Shown one piece after another: positions 8,681 to 21,290 of a DNA stretch of 64,000 nucleotides (positions within the stretch are counted from its first letter, which is position 1; each line of letters opens with the position of its first letter). The stretch is from Microvirga sp. ACRRW (GTDB lineage: Bacteria > Pseudomonadota > Alphaproteobacteria > Rhizobiales > Beijerinckiaceae): positions 62,001 through 126,000 of the forward strand of contig NZ_JAKRNJ010000008.1 in NCBI RefSeq assembly GCF_022346925.1. The letters are read 5' to 3'. The notes below the pieces were generated by a model, which was not told where the DNA came from, made no database searches, and saw only the letters and a list, made by a program, of their open reading frames with translations. Position numbers and translations under genes: made by a program.

Positions 8681-10501
8681 ATGTCCGCCTCCATGCACCG
8701 TTACCGTTCCCACACCTGCGGCGCGCTCCGCGAATCCGATGTCGGGCAGGTCACCCGCCTGTCCGGCTGGTGCCACCGCATCCGCGACCATGGCGGCGTG
8801 CTGTTCATCGACCTGCGCGACCATTACGGCATGACGCAGTGCGTGATCGACCCGGATTCCCCGGCTTTCAAGCTCGCTGAGACGGCCCGGTCCGAGTGGG
8901 TGGTCCGCGTGGACGGCAAGGTGCGTAAGCGCCCGGCGGGCACCGAAAATGCAGAGCTGCCCACCGGCATGATCGAGGTCTACATCACCGACCTTGAGGT
9001 GCTCGGCCCGGCGGACGAGCTGCCCATGCCGGTCTTCGGCGACCAGGAATATCCGGAAGAGACGCGCCTCAAGTACCGCTATCTCGACCTTCGCCGCGAG
9101 AAGCTGCACAACAACATCATGAAGCGCGGCGCCATCGTGAACTCGCTGCGCGCCCGCATGCAGCAAAGCGGCTTCTTCGAGTTCACGACGCCGATCCTGA
9201 CGGCCTCCTCGCCCGAGGGCGCGCGCGACTTCCTCGTGCCTTCGCGTATCCATCCCGGACAGTTCTACGCGCTGCCGCAGGCTCCGCAGCAGTTCAAGCA
9301 GCTGATCATGATGTCCGGCTTCGACCGGTACTTCCAGATCGCCCCCTGCTTCCGCGACGAGGACCCGCGCGCCGACCGTCTGCCGGGCGAGTTCTACCAG
9401 CTCGACGTGGAGATGAGCTTCGTCACGCAGGAAGACATCTTCCAGACCATGGAGCCGGTGATCCGCGACACCTTCAAGGAGTTCGCGGACGGTAAGCCGG
9501 TGACGGAGGTATTCCCGCGCATCCCGTATTTCGAGTCCATGCTGAAATACGGCTCCGACAAGCCGGATCTGCGCAACCCGCTCATCATCGCCGACGTGTC
9601 GGAGGTGTTCGAGCGTGAGGACGTGACCTTCAACGCGTTCAAGAACGTGGTGAAGGGCGGCGGCGTCGTGCGCGCCATCCCGGCGACGGGCGCAGCCTCG
9701 CAGCCGCGCTCCTTCTTCGACAAGCTCAACGACTGGGCCCGCTCGGAAGGCGCTCCCGGCCTCGGCTACATCGTCTACGAGGAAGAGGGCGGCCAGATCG
9801 TCGCCAAGGGCCCGATCGCCAAGTTCATCCCTGACGCCGCCCAAGCGATCATTCGCGAGAAGGCGGGCATCAAGGCGGGCGATGCGGTGTTCTTCTCCGC
9901 AGGCAACGAGGACAAGGCCGCCTCGCTCGCCGGCAAGGCGCGCGTGCGCATCGGCGACGAGCTGGGCTTGGGCAACAAGGACCAGTTCGCCTTCTGCTGG
10001 ATCGTCGACTTCCCGCAATATGAGTGGAACGAGGACGAGAAGAAGATCGACTTCTCCCACAACCCGTTCTCCATGGGCAACATGGGCCACGACGAGTTCA
10101 TGGCGCTTAATCCGTCGGACAAGGACAAGATCCTCAAGATCACGGCGTTCCAGTACGACATGGTCTGCAACGGCTACGAGATGGCTTCGGGCTCGATCCG
10201 TAACCACCGCCCCGACCGGATGGTGAAGGCGTTCGAGATCGCGGGCTACGGCGAGCAGGAAGTCATGGACCGCTTCGGCGGCATGTACCGCGCGTTCCAG
10301 TACGGCGCTCCTCCGCATGGTGGCATGGCCGCTGGCGTGGACCGCATCGTGATGCTGCTCTGCGGCGCGCAGAATCTGCGCGAGATCACGCTCTTCCCCA
10401 TGAACCAGAAGGCGGAAGACCTGCTGCTCGGCGCGCCCTCCGAGGCGACGCCCAAGCAGCTGCGCGAGCTGCACATCCGCACGAATTTGCCGGAGAAATA
10501 A
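8681..10501 (+). CDS. aspS: aspartyl-tRNA synthetase (probably non-discriminating)
   Basis: Class II synthetase that charges tRNA-Asp (and often tRNA-Asn in alphaproteobacteria lacking AsnRS). It has an N-terminal OB anticodon-binding domain ([13 protein letters not shown]), the catalytic core with motif 2 ([10 protein letters not shown]), the bacterial GAD insertion, and motif 3 (G-M-A-A-G-V-D-R-I). The 606 aa length fits. Two starts are plausible: ATG 8681 ([10 protein letters not shown]), with AGCAGG 8 bp upstream, or ATG 8693 ([10 protein letters not shown]). Upstream lies the SOS-type element; a closer promoter-like pair (TTGACT/ATCTTG) is at 8622-8650. Confidence 0.95.
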   Translation: MSASMHRYRSHTCGALRESDVGQVTRLSGWCHRIRDHGGVLFIDLRDHYGMTQCVIDPDSPAFKLAETARSEWVVRVDGKVRKRPAGTENAELPTGMIEVYITDLEVLGPADELPMPVFGDQEYPEETRLKYRYLDLRREKLHNNIMKRGAIVNSLRARMQQSGFFEFTTPILTASSPEGARDFLVPSRIHPGQFYALPQAPQQFKQLIMMSGFDRYFQIAPCFRDEDPRADRLPGEFYQLDVEMSFVTQEDIFQTMEPVIRDTFKEFADGKPVTEVFPRIPYFESMLKYGSDKPDLRNPLIIADVSEVFEREDVTFNAFKNVVKGGGVVRAIPATGAASQPRSFFDKLNDWARSEGAPGLGYIVYEEEGGQIVAKGPIAKFIPDAAQAIIREKAGIKAGDAVFFSAGNEDKAASLAGKARVRIGDELGLGNKDQFAFCWIVDFPQYEWNEDEKKIDFSHNPFSMGNMGHDEFMALNPSDKDKILKITAFQYDMVCNGYEMASGSIRNHRPDRMVKAFEIAGYGEQEVMDRFGGMYRAFQYGAPPHGGMAAGVDRIVMLLCGAQNLREITLFPMNQKAEDLLLGAPSEATPKQLRELHIRTNLPEK

Positions 10502-10527
10502 GCCGGTCGGCTTATTGATGATTTCCC

Positions 10528-10557
10528 TTTTCGGCAGTGCTCAGGCGCTGCCGAAAA
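10528..10557. terminator. bidirectional hairpin after aspS
   Basis: TTTTCGGCAG (10528-10537) pairs perfectly with CTGCCGAAAA (10548-10557). The stem extends by a further TGC/GCG with one wobble pair around a TCAG loop. The A/T flanks give a T run on each strand. It lies 27 bp after the aspS stop. Confidence 0.7.
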
Positions 10558-10678
10558 CGTTTTGAGCGCCTGCATGGGCCAGATGTTCACCCTGCTGCTG
10601 GAGAAGAACATTGACGCCAAGGCCTAGGGCGCTCACAAGGGCCATAGAAACAAAAACGGTTGGGTAAGGAGCGTTGAG

Positions 10679-12982
<2,304 letters not shown>

Positions 12983-13010
12983 TCGCAGTCATGAATTCAT
13001 GTGTCGTGCA

Positions 13011-13165
13011 TGGCCGGGCTCGTCCCGGCCATCTCGATTCAGAAGAGCGCATTTTCCTCTCCCGTCATTCCGGACGGAGCGTAGCGAAGATCCGGGATCG
13101 CGCGCAGAATAGAGCGCCGCTCTCGTCTGACGATCCCGGGTTCTGCTCCGCAGTCCCGGGATGAC
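13011..13165. repeat. REP-like palindromes downstream of maeB
   Basis: TGGCCGGG/CCCGGCCA (13011-13018 and 13024-13031) is followed by an imperfect nested palindrome around GTCATTCCGGACGGAGCG and CCGCAGTCCCGGGATGACGG (about 13063-13165). Related units occur near 7921, 35165, 38255 and 62716. They lie in the 211-bp gap between two convergent genes. Confidence 0.6.
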
Positions 13166-13193
13166 GGCGGAGAGATCCCGCCAAAACGTCCGC

Positions 13194-15044
13194 TCACTCC
13201 GCCTTCGCGGTGATCTTGAACTTCTCCAGCGCCGCCTTCGGATCGGAGGCGAGCATGTAGTCCATGACGCCGAAGCCGGACGCGCTCTTCGGTTGAGCCT
13301 CAATGGTAAGCTTACCAGGCTTCTCGATGAAGCGGGCGATGGCCTTGCCGAGCATTTGGGCGTTTTCCGAGTTGCCGATCATGCTCGACACCACGAGCGG
13401 CGTGGCGCCCGCATAGAGCTTCCTCAAGGCATCGGGCGTGGCGCCTTGCTCCTTGGCGGCAAACTCGAGATAGCGGTCGAAGAGGCCGCGGTTCTCGACC
13501 ACGATGTTCAACGACTTCGCCTTCGAGCTCAGCAGGGCGGCAGAGGCCGCTCCCTCGTCGGGATTGAACAGATCCGGGCTGACATTGCCGATGAGGCCCG
13601 TCATGCGCACGCTGCCCATGTCCTTTCCGTCCAGCGAGAACTCCTTGATGGCGATCTCGTTCGTGGCCTCGTTCCAGGTGGCGGCGAGAGTGGAGGATGT
13701 CTCGAACGACTTGTAACCCAGCGCGCGAAGCTGCAGGGCCAACTCGTCGGTCGTGTTGTCCGGATAGGACAAGGAAGCATTGCGCTGATCGAACCGGATA
13801 TTCGTCGGAATGCCGTTGCGCGGCTTGTCGGCGGTGATCTCCATGGAGCCGACGATCATACGCACGCGCTCGGTCGGCTTGTCGTCCGCGGCCGGTGCGT
13901 CGATGTCCATGTCCGTGATGGTCAGCGTTCCCAAAGTCGGGATGAGGCTGCGCATCGCCGCATGGTCCAGATTGTCCAGCGACTTGCCTTCGAGGGCCTT
14001 CAGCCCGTTCAATGTCGGCGCGAGAGAGAAGCCGGTCAGGCTGACCGCTCCGACTTTCAGGCGGGTTTCCTCGTCCACGATCTCGACGCCTTCGATCCGC
14101 GCCTCTGCAGGCTTCGCGCCATTCGCGCCCGTATAGGCCATCCGCGCGATGGTGCCGGTCCCGTTGCTGTCCTTGCCGCCGCTCTTGATCGTAAAGCCGG
14201 TAGCCTCGATCAGGCCGGCGTCGAAAGCATTCATGAGATCGGCCACGCTCTGCAGCAGGCGTGTCTTTTCCTCAGAGGAATGCTCATCCTTCCCGGACAT
14301 TTCCTCGATGAAGGTGAGAGTACTGCTCCAGGAATCCTTGATGGGACGGATCATGACGTCACGGCCGCTGAGACGCGCGATCTGAACACTGCCTTTTCCG
14401 TCGCGTGTCGCTGCATCGATCTTTTCGATGCTGAAGGCGCCATAGATTTTCGTGAGAGGAGCCGAGGCGTCTTTCGCCTCGTAAACCCGCGCGAAGGAGG
14501 GCAGATCGAAATCGGTGATGGTGCTCTTGCCGTAGCTGATGAGCGTTGGGCTGTTCTCACCGGTTTCCTCGATTGCCGTCGTCTCGGCCGTTGTGGAAGC
14601 GATCTTGCCGTTGACGACATCGTTGATGGAAACATTCCGATAGAGGATCGTCTGCGTTCCCTTGCCGAGCTTCTGCGTGACCTTCAGTTCCGGCACGATT
14701 ACCTGCTTGGCACTGACCCGGGCCAGGCGATCCGCGAAGGGTTCCGAGCCGGAAGAGAACAGGCCCTCGATCTCGCGGCGGACGACGGAGGCGCCGCTGA
14801 ACGTCACCTGCTTCGCCTCATAGGTGAAGGCACCCCAAGTGAAGCGGACATTGTCGAGGGTGAAGCTGTCCGCACTCTGCGCGAAAGCCGCGCTCCATAG
14901 CGGCGCCTTCACGGCGCCGATGGTAATCTGCTGGGAGCCATTGTCGAAGGCGAGGTTTCGCAGAACTGCAGGCTCGAATTGCATGGCGGCCGTGCCGGCC
15001 ATGAGAGCAAGCGCGCATACGCCTGAGCGATGAAGGAGCTTCAT
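13194..15044 (-). CDS. large secreted protein of unknown function
   Basis: A 616 aa protein starting M-K-L-L-H-R-S-G with a short basic head and hydrophobic stretch ending near T-A-A-M-Q, which looks like a Sec signal peptide. GGGG about 6 bp before the start supports ATG 15044 over an upstream in-frame ATG at 15065. The mature part is rich in repeated beta-strand-like phrases (F-T-W-G-A-F-T-Y-E-A, L-T-I-T-D-M-D-I-D-A, I-K-E-F-S-L-D-G), each around a short alternating hydrophobic pattern. There are no cysteines in the mature region that I noticed and no transmembrane helix. I do not recognise the family. It is followed by erpA upstream on the same strand with an 88-bp gap. Confidence 0.6.
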   Translation of the reverse strand: MKLLHRSGVCALALMAGTAAMQFEPAVLRNLAFDNGSQQITIGAVKAPLWSAAFAQSADSFTLDNVRFTWGAFTYEAKQVTFSGASVVRREIEGLFSSGSEPFADRLARVSAKQVIVPELKVTQKLGKGTQTILYRNVSINDVVNGKIASTTAETTAIEETGENSPTLISYGKSTITDFDLPSFARVYEAKDASAPLTKIYGAFSIEKIDAATRDGKGSVQIARLSGRDVMIRPIKDSWSSTLTFIEEMSGKDEHSSEEKTRLLQSVADLMNAFDAGLIEATGFTIKSGGKDSNGTGTIARMAYTGANGAKPAEARIEGVEIVDEETRLKVGAVSLTGFSLAPTLNGLKALEGKSLDNLDHAAMRSLIPTLGTLTITDMDIDAPAADDKPTERVRMIVGSMEITADKPRNGIPTNIRFDQRNASLSYPDNTTDELALQLRALGYKSFETSSTLAATWNEATNEIAIKEFSLDGKDMGSVRMTGLIGNVSPDLFNPDEGAASAALLSSKAKSLNIVVENRGLFDRYLEFAAKEQGATPDALRKLYAGATPLVVSSMIGNSENAQMLGKAIARFIEKPGKLTIEAQPKSASGFGVMDYMLASDPKAALEKFKITAKAE

Positions 15045-15132
15045 TTTATCCCCACAAGAAGCCAAAGGCCTGAAGCTCTAGAAAAGCTCAGGCCGAAAAA
15101 TCTCGTGAGAGGCTAGGGCGGGAGACAGGGTT

Positions 15133-15459
15133 TCACAAGGAGAACGAGGTGCCGCAGCCACAGGAAGCTGTGGCGTGAGGATTCTCGATCTTGAAGGACT
15201 GGCCGATCAGATCGTCCACGAAATCGATCACGGAGCCGTCCATGTATTGGATCGAGACTTCATCGACCACCACGGTCGCCCCATCCTTCTCGATCAGCAG
15301 GTCGTCGTCCTGCCGGGTCCGGTCCACGTCGAAGGCATATTGGAACCCGGAACAGCCGCCTCCATTGACGCTGATTCTCAGCATCGAGCCTTGGGGCTCG
15401 GCGGCCATGATCTCGTTGATGCGGCGGGCGGCGCGTTCGGTCAGGGAAATTCCAGCCAT
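15133..15459 (-). CDS. erpA: iron-sulfur cluster insertion protein, HesB/IscA/ErpA type
   Basis: A 108 aa A-type carrier that delivers Fe-S clusters to apo-enzymes. The three ligand cysteines are C36 (G-G-G-C-S-G-F-Q-Y), C100 and C102 (S-C-G-C-G-T-S-F). E residues typical of ErpA lie between them. It could equally be called IscA-like, since the families overlap and no isc or suf genes are nearby. It is divergent from dgt across a 95-bp promoter gap. Confidence 0.9.
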   Translation of the reverse strand: MAGISLTERAARRINEIMAAEPQGSMLRISVNGGGCSGFQYAFDVDRTRQDDDLLIEKDGATVVVDEVSIQYMDGSVIDFVDDLIGQSFKIENPHATASCGCGTSFSL

Positions 15460-15554
15460 GGGTGCTTCCGGTCCTCACAAGGACATAAGTCTTGGACAAG
15501 CTCTTAAGAGCAAGGTAAGTGCGCCCTGACAAGGCTTCAACCCGGGAATGACAC

Positions 15555-16763
15555 GTGCGGCCCTTTGGCGAGAGATGGCGAGCCTCCTATGCCTGCAATC
15601 CGTGGGCGAGCCGTGGTCGCCTTTTTCCTGAGGCGGCATCGCCCACCCGCAGCGATTTCCAGCGTGACCGGGACCGGATCATCCATTCCTCGGCCTTCCG
15701 AAGGCTCAAGCATAAGACGCAGGTGTTCGTCTATCACGAGGGTGACCATTTCCGGACGCGCCTGACCCATACTATCGAGGTGAGCCAGATCGCCCGAGCC
15801 CTGGCCCGTTCGCTTGGCCTGGACGAGGATCTGGCGGAGGCCCTGGCGCTCTCCCACGACCTTGGTCACACGCCGTTCGGCCATACGGGCGAGGATACGC
15901 TCGAAGAATGCATGGCGGCCTTCGGTGGCTTCGATCACAACGCCCAGGCCTTGCGGGTCGTCACACGCCTGGAGCGACGCTATCCCGATTACGATGGGCT
16001 CAACCTGACCTGGGAGACCCTCGAAGGGCTGGTCAAGCATAACGGCCCGCTCCTCGAACCCGATGGCAAGCCGACCCTGCGCTATGCCGAGCGCGGCGTC
16101 CCGCTCGCGATCCTGGAATACAACGCCATCCAGAACCTTGAGCTTGCCACCTTCGCCAGCGGCGAGGCCCAGGCCGCGGCGATTGCCGATGACATTGCCT
16201 ATGACGCTCACGATATCGACGATGGCCTGAGAGCAGGGCTGTTCAAGATCGACGACCTGCGCGAGGTGCCGCTCCTCAACGAGATCCTGACCGAGATCGA
16301 CAGCCGCTGGCCGAGCCTCGACCTCTCCAGGCGCATCCACGAACTGACCCGCCGGGTCATCACCCGCTTCGTGGAGGACGTGGTGAGAGAGGGCGACCGG
16401 CGGATCGCGGCGCTGAACCCTCAGGCCGCCGAGGATATTCGCAAGGCGTCCGAGACGGTGATCTGCTTCTCCAAGGAAATGCGGGATGCGGATGCCGCGA
16501 TCAAGCGCTTCCTCTATGCCCACATGTACCGTCACTCGGAGGTGATGCGGGTCCGAGCCCAGGCCGATGCCATCCTGGGCGACCTCTTCCGCCGCTTCAC
16601 AGCCGAACCGGAGCTGATGCCGGAGGAATGGCAGGCGGATTTGCCGAGGGACGACGAGCCGCGTCTCGCCCGCCGGGTGGCGGATTACATCGCGGGCATG
16701 ACGGACCGTTATGCGATCCTCGAACACCGACGTTTGTTTGACGTAACGCCGGACCTGCGCTAG
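15555..16763 (+). CDS. dgt: deoxyguanosinetriphosphate triphosphohydrolase-like protein
   Basis: HD-domain dNTPase that cleaves dNTPs to the nucleoside and triphosphate. It has the core H72 (L-T-H-T-I-E-V) and H101-D102 ([11 protein letters not shown]), with the conserved [20 protein letters not shown] before it. The 402 aa length matches the short alphaproteobacterial type. An in-frame TGA lies at 15549-15551, so GTG 15555 is the first possible start and gives the expected short N-terminus. argS follows 47 bp later on the same strand, a usual Rhizobiales arrangement. Confidence 0.92.
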   Translation: MRPFGERWRASYACNPWASRGRLFPEAASPTRSDFQRDRDRIIHSSAFRRLKHKTQVFVYHEGDHFRTRLTHTIEVSQIARALARSLGLDEDLAEALALSHDLGHTPFGHTGEDTLEECMAAFGGFDHNAQALRVVTRLERRYPDYDGLNLTWETLEGLVKHNGPLLEPDGKPTLRYAERGVPLAILEYNAIQNLELATFASGEAQAAAIADDIAYDAHDIDDGLRAGLFKIDDLREVPLLNEILTEIDSRWPSLDLSRRIHELTRRVITRFVEDVVREGDRRIAALNPQAAEDIRKASETVICFSKEMRDADAAIKRFLYAHMYRHSEVMRVRAQADAILGDLFRRFTAEPELMPEEWQADLPRDDEPRLARRVADYIAGMTDRYAILEHRRLFDVTPDLR

Positions 16764-16810
16764 GCGCAGCACAGCATTCAGGGCCGCAGGCTCTTCAGAG
16801 ACAAAGTACC

Positions 16811-18571
16811 ATGAACATTTTCGGGTTGTTTGAGAAGCGGGTTGCCGATGCGCTTGGCCGTCTAGCCGGCGAGGGTAAGATTCCATCGGGGCTGGACGTG
16901 AGCCGTGTCGTGGTCGAGCCGCCGCGCGATCCGTCCCATGGCGATCTCGCCACCAACGCCGCCATGGTGCTCTCCAAGGAAGCGCGCATGAACCCGCGCG
17001 CTCTCGCCGAGCTGCTCGTGGCCGATCTCCAGAACGATCCGCGCGTCACCAAGGTCGAGATCGCGGGCCCCGGCTTCATCAACATCCGCCTTGCTCCCGA
17101 AGTGATGCACGAGGTGCTGCGCGCCGCCGTGGTGGATGCTACCGGCTTCGGCCGGAGCGGGCAGGGCGCGGGCCAGCCCGTCAACGTGGAATACGTCTCG
17201 GCCAACCCGACCGGCCCGATGCATGTGGGCCATTGCCGTGGCGCGGTGTTCGGCGATGCGCTTGCCGGTCTTCTCGACTTCGCGGGCTACAAGGTGAGCC
17301 GCGAATACTACATCAACGATGCGGGTGCGCAGGTCGATGTGCTCGCCCGCTCGGCTTACCTCCGTTACAAGGAGGCGCTCGGCCATAACATCGGCGAGAT
17401 TCCGGAAGGGCTTTATCCCGGCGATTACCTGAAACCTGTCGGTGAGAAGCTCGCCAAGGAGCACGGCGACAGCCTCCTGAGCAAGCCGGAAGCCGAGTGG
17501 CTGCCGCTTGTGCGCGAGGCCTCCATCAACGCGATGATGGACATGATCCGCGCCGATCTCGCGGTGCTCAACATCCATCACGACGTGTTCTTCTCTGAGC
17601 GTTCCCTGCAGCTCGGCGCAGAGGATAAAGTGAAGAAGCTGATCGAGGATATGCGCAGCCGCGACCTCGTCTATATGGGCCGCCTGCCGCCGCCCAAGGG
17701 CCAGAAGGACGAGGACTGGGAAGATCGCGAGCAACTGCTGTTCCGCGCCACCGCGTTCGGCGACGAGGTTGATCGTCCGCTGCTGAAGTCCGACGGCTCC
17801 TACACCTATTTCGCCTCCGACATCGCCTATCACCGCTCCAAGTACGAGCGCGGCTTCGCCTCCATGATCGACGTATGGGGTGCGGATCACGGCGGCTACG
17901 TAAAGCGCATGCAAGCGGCGACGAAAGCCGTCACCGACAGCAAGGGCGACCTGGATGTAAAGCTCTGCCAATTGGTCAAGCTTCTGCGCGGCGGTGAGCC
18001 GGTGAAGATGTCCAAGCGTTCCGGCGACTTCGTGACCCTGCGCGACGTGGTGGACGAGGTGGGCCGAGATGCGACCCGCTTCATGATGATCTTCCGCAAG
18101 AACGATGCGACGCTGGATTTCGACCTCGCCAAGGTCGTGGAGCAGTCCAAGGACAACCCCGTCTTCTATGTGCAATACGCGCACGCCCGAAGCGCCTCGA
18201 TCTTCCGTCAGGCGTCTGAGGCTTATCCGGGCGAGGACTTTTCTGCGGCTCAGCTTGAGAAGGCCGATCTGTCGATCCTCACGGACGAGGCGGAGACCGA
18301 TCTCATTCACCGCATTGCCCAGTTCCCGCGCATGGTCGAGGCGGCTGCAGAGGCTCACGAGCCCCACCGGGTCGCGTTCTACCTCTACGACCTCGCCAGC
18401 GCCTTCCACAGTCTCTGGAATAAGGGCAAAGACTTGCCGCAATTACGCTTTGTTAATCTAACTGATAAAGATTCAACAAAAGCGAGGCTCGCGCTCGTGC
18501 ATGCCCTGAAGGGTGTGCTGGCATCTGGCCTCGCAATCCTGGGCGTCACGGCACCCGATGAAATGCGCTAA
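16811..18571 (+). CDS. argS: arginyl-tRNA synthetase
   Basis: Class I synthetase charging tRNA-Arg. The HIGH motif is present as H-V-G-H within [10 protein letters not shown], and the KMSKS equivalent as V-K-M-S-K-R-S-G. The additional N-terminal domain (residues 1-110) and the C-terminal DALR-type helical anticodon domain complete the 586 aa. The 3' end (18440-18490) has a lower-GC stretch than the rest of the gene. It lies between dgt and the SPOR protein on one strand. Confidence 0.95.
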   Translation: MNIFGLFEKRVADALGRLAGEGKIPSGLDVSRVVVEPPRDPSHGDLATNAAMVLSKEARMNPRALAELLVADLQNDPRVTKVEIAGPGFINIRLAPEVMHEVLRAAVVDATGFGRSGQGAGQPVNVEYVSANPTGPMHVGHCRGAVFGDALAGLLDFAGYKVSREYYINDAGAQVDVLARSAYLRYKEALGHNIGEIPEGLYPGDYLKPVGEKLAKEHGDSLLSKPEAEWLPLVREASINAMMDMIRADLAVLNIHHDVFFSERSLQLGAEDKVKKLIEDMRSRDLVYMGRLPPPKGQKDEDWEDREQLLFRATAFGDEVDRPLLKSDGSYTYFASDIAYHRSKYERGFASMIDVWGADHGGYVKRMQAATKAVTDSKGDLDVKLCQLVKLLRGGEPVKMSKRSGDFVTLRDVVDEVGRDATRFMMIFRKNDATLDFDLAKVVEQSKDNPVFYVQYAHARSASIFRQASEAYPGEDFSAAQLEKADLSILTDEAETDLIHRIAQFPRMVEAAAEAHEPHRVAFYLYDLASAFHSLWNKGKDLPQLRFVNLTDKDSTKARLALVHALKGVLASGLAILGVTAPDEMR

Positions 18572-18678
18572 CGTTTTCTCAAGCGGATCAACCGTTTAGG
18601 GAAAAAGTCTGCGCCGGATGCTGTCACGTCTTGCCGGCGGAGCGTTGGGCTCCTGTCGCGTAACTGGAGGACCGGCGC

Positions 18679-20160
18679 ATGAGCGAATCAGTGAAGCCCC
18701 GTTTTGACGTCGATCTGTCTGAGATCGAGCGTCAGCTTGCCCAGGCGGGCTCCCCTCAGGTCCAGCCCGCCGCCGCAACGCGTAGCGATCCCTTGGCCGA
18801 ATTGGCTCGGATCGTGGGCCAAGACGACCCTTTTCAGGCCATTTTGGCCAATGATGACGCGGTAAGGCCGCGTCCGCAGGCCTCTGCGATCGACGATCTT
18901 TTTGCGGCACGCGACACTATGACGCCCGTCTCTCGCCAGGCTCCGGCTCAGGCGCGTCACGCGGGGTTCGAGGTTCCCGATCTCGACCTAGGCAGCTATG
19001 CCCAGCCTGCCGCCCCCCGCAGCAATGCTCAGGCTTATGGCTATCAGCAGCAGGCTCAGCCCCAGCAGGCGTCCTACAGTCAGGATGCCTACGAGCAGGG
19101 CGATTATGCCGACGAGTATTACGATGACGGCGCGGACAATTACGCCGGAGGCGGTTACGGCCAGCCCGAGCGCCTCGATTATCCGGCTGTCGAGAAGCCG
19201 AAATCCCGCAAGGGCCTGATCGCCGCCGGCGTCGTTCTCGGCGCCGTCGTGATCGGTGGCGGCGGTACGTATCTGTTCAGCGGCTCTTCGAGCGTTTCAG
19301 GAAACGGCACGCCCGTTCTCGTCCAGGCAACGACGGAACCGGTGAAGGTTCAGCCGCAGAACCCGGGCGGGGTCGAAATTCCGAACCAGAACAAGCAGAT
19401 CTACGAGCGCTCTCAGAACACCGACACCAAGGTCGTGAACCGCGAGGAGCAGCCGGTCGACGTGCAGCAGGCCGTGCGTTCCAATGGCGGCTCCGCTGTT
19501 GCCGATGCAACCGGCACGACTGTTCCGGGTGCAGCTCCTCATGCTCGCGGTGCTTCCAACAGCCTGAACCTCGGCGAGCCTCGCAAGGTTCGCACCGTCA
19601 CGATCCGTCCCGACGGCTCCGTGGCCGGCGCGCCTGAGTCCGCCAACGCTCATTCCGCTCCTGCCCAGGTTGCCGCCATGACCCTTCCGGCGGCTGCTCA
19701 GCCTGCGGCGGTTCAGACGGCCTCGGCTCAGCCCAGGCCTGCTCCTGCCGCGCCTGTAGCCGCGCCTGCCACTCCGGCTCCCGCGCCGAAGCCGGCACCG
19801 GTTGCAGCCGTTCCTGTCGAGACGCCTGCCGCTGCTCCTGCCCCGCAACGGGTGGCCTCGGCTCAGCCGGTTCCCGTCGCTGCTCCTGCCGCAACGGCTG
19901 CGGACACCACAGCTCTGGCTGGCGGCTATGCCGTTCAGCTGGGTCTCGCCAATTCGGAGACGGCGGCGGAAACGGCTTTCTCCGGCTACCAGCGCAAGTA
20001 CCCGGATCTCGAAGGCATGCCCTCCCTGATCCGCAAGGCCGAGGTGAACGGCAACACCATCTACCGCGTCCGGGTCGGCCCCCTGTCTCGGGAAGAGGCC
20101 TCCTCCCTCTGCTCCAAGCTGCAGGGCCAGGGCGGCCAGTGCTTCGTCGCCAAGAACTGA
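18679..20160 (+). CDS. SPOR-domain envelope protein
   Basis: A 493 aa bitopic inner-membrane protein. It has an acidic, Q/A/P-rich cytoplasmic N-terminal part (1-175), one membrane segment (G-L-I-A-A-G-V-V-L-G-A-V-V-I-G, about residues 178-198), a long A/P-rich periplasmic linker (about 230-410), and a C-terminal SPOR domain (about 415-493: G-G-Y-A-V-Q-L-G-L to Q-C-F-V-A-K-N). SPOR domains bind glycan stripped of stem peptides at the division septum. The adjacent nagZ, a peptidoglycan recycling enzyme, supports a cell-wall role. A GGAGG-type site precedes ATG 18679. Confidence 0.88.
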   Translation: MSESVKPRFDVDLSEIERQLAQAGSPQVQPAAATRSDPLAELARIVGQDDPFQAILANDDAVRPRPQASAIDDLFAARDTMTPVSRQAPAQARHAGFEVPDLDLGSYAQPAAPRSNAQAYGYQQQAQPQQASYSQDAYEQGDYADEYYDDGADNYAGGGYGQPERLDYPAVEKPKSRKGLIAAGVVLGAVVIGGGGTYLFSGSSSVSGNGTPVLVQATTEPVKVQPQNPGGVEIPNQNKQIYERSQNTDTKVVNREEQPVDVQQAVRSNGGSAVADATGTTVPGAAPHARGASNSLNLGEPRKVRTVTIRPDGSVAGAPESANAHSAPAQVAAMTLPAAAQPAAVQTASAQPRPAPAAPVAAPATPAPAPKPAPVAAVPVETPAAAPAPQRVASAQPVPVAAPAATAADTTALAGGYAVQLGLANSETAAETAFSGYQRKYPDLEGMPSLIRKAEVNGNTIYRVRVGPLSREEASSLCSKLQGQGGQCFVAKN

Positions 20161-20196
20161 GGCGGCGAACTGAGGCGGCTTGGCCGACAAGACTTC

Positions 20197-20225
20197 TTGA
20201 CCCTTGTACTCAAGGGCCGTAAGGC
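20197..20225 (+). promoter_or_regulatory. candidate nagZ promoter
   Basis: TTGACC (20197-20202), 17 bp, TAAGGC (20220-20225). A start 6-7 bases after the -10 would fall at about the nagZ ATG (20232), giving a leaderless or very short-leader mRNA. The TAAGG could alternatively serve as the ribosome site of a longer transcript. Confidence 0.35.
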
Positions 20226-20231
20226 GCGGGC

Positions 20232-21251
20232 ATGAAAACCCGCGCCTTTATTGCTGGCTGCTCCGGCCATGAGCTGACCCCCGACGAGGTTGCCTTCTTC
20301 AAAGAGGCGGCTCCCTGGGGATTCATTCTGTTCCGCCGCAACGTCGATACGCCTGAGCAGGTGAGGGCGCTTTGCGCCTCCTTGCGCGAAGCTGTCGGGC
20401 GCGAGGAGGCTCCGATCCTGATCGATCAGGAAGGCGGCCGGGTTCAGCGCATGGGCCCACCGCATTGGCCGAAATATCCCTCCGGCGCCACCTATGGCGC
20501 CCTTCACGCCAACGATCCGCTTGTCCAGCGGGAGCTTGCCCGTCTCGGCGCGCGCCTGATCGCCCATGACCTGCGTTCCGTCGGCGTGACCGTGGATTGC
20601 CTACCTGTGCTCGACGTGCCGTCACCGGGAGCACATGACGTGATCGGCGACCGGGCCTATGGCAAGACGCCCGAAAAGGTGGCCGTGCTGGGTCGCGCCG
20701 CCGCCGAGGGTCTCATGGCGGGCGGCGTCCTGCCGGTGGTCAAGCATATTCCCGGCCACGGACGGGCAGGGGCTGACAGCCATCTGGCGCTGCCCGTGGT
20801 CGAGGCGTCTCGCGAGGAGCTGGAGCGTCACGATTTCGCGCCTTTCCGCATGATGACCGACATGCCTCTCGCGATGACGGCGCATGTGGTCTACACGGCC
20901 ATCGATCCCGAGCGGCCTGCCACGACATCTCCCAGCGTCGTGCAGGACATCATCCGCAATCATATCGGCTATGACGGGCTTCTCATGACGGACGACCTTT
21001 CGATGAAGGCGCTGTCGGGCACCTTCCGGGAGAAGACCGAGGCTGCCTTTGCGGCAGGCTGCGACATGGCCCTGCATTGCAACGGCCAGATGGATGAAAT
21101 GACGGAAGTGGCGGAAGCCGCGCCGCTTCTTGAGGGCCTTGCCCTTACGAGAGCAGAGGCCGCGCTTTCCCGTATCCGGCACGAGCCGGAACCCCTCGAT
21201 CCTGTGGATGCGCGTGCAAGACTCGACGCCGCTCTTGCGATGATCGCATAA
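20232..21251 (+). CDS. nagZ: beta-N-acetylhexosaminidase (NagZ, GH3)
   Basis: Cytoplasmic glycoside hydrolase family 3 enzyme that removes GlcNAc from anhydro-muropeptides during peptidoglycan recycling. It has the signature K-H-I-P-G-H-G-R-A-G-A-D-S-H and the catalytic aspartate in T-D-D-L-S-M-K-A-L; I-D-Q-E-G-G-R-V-Q-R is the third typical block. The 339 aa single-domain form has no signal peptide. Order SPOR-nagZ-scpA-scpB is common in Rhizobiales. Confidence 0.93.
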   Translation: MKTRAFIAGCSGHELTPDEVAFFKEAAPWGFILFRRNVDTPEQVRALCASLREAVGREEAPILIDQEGGRVQRMGPPHWPKYPSGATYGALHANDPLVQRELARLGARLIAHDLRSVGVTVDCLPVLDVPSPGAHDVIGDRAYGKTPEKVAVLGRAAAEGLMAGGVLPVVKHIPGHGRAGADSHLALPVVEASREELERHDFAPFRMMTDMPLAMTAHVVYTAIDPERPATTSPSVVQDIIRNHIGYDGLLMTDDLSMKALSGTFREKTEAAFAAGCDMALHCNGQMDEMTEVAEAAPLLEGLALTRAEAALSRIRHEPEPLDPVDARARLDAALAMIA

Positions 21252-21290
21252 GCGCCCCAAGGTCGCACCCCGCTTCAGTTGAGTAGATCC

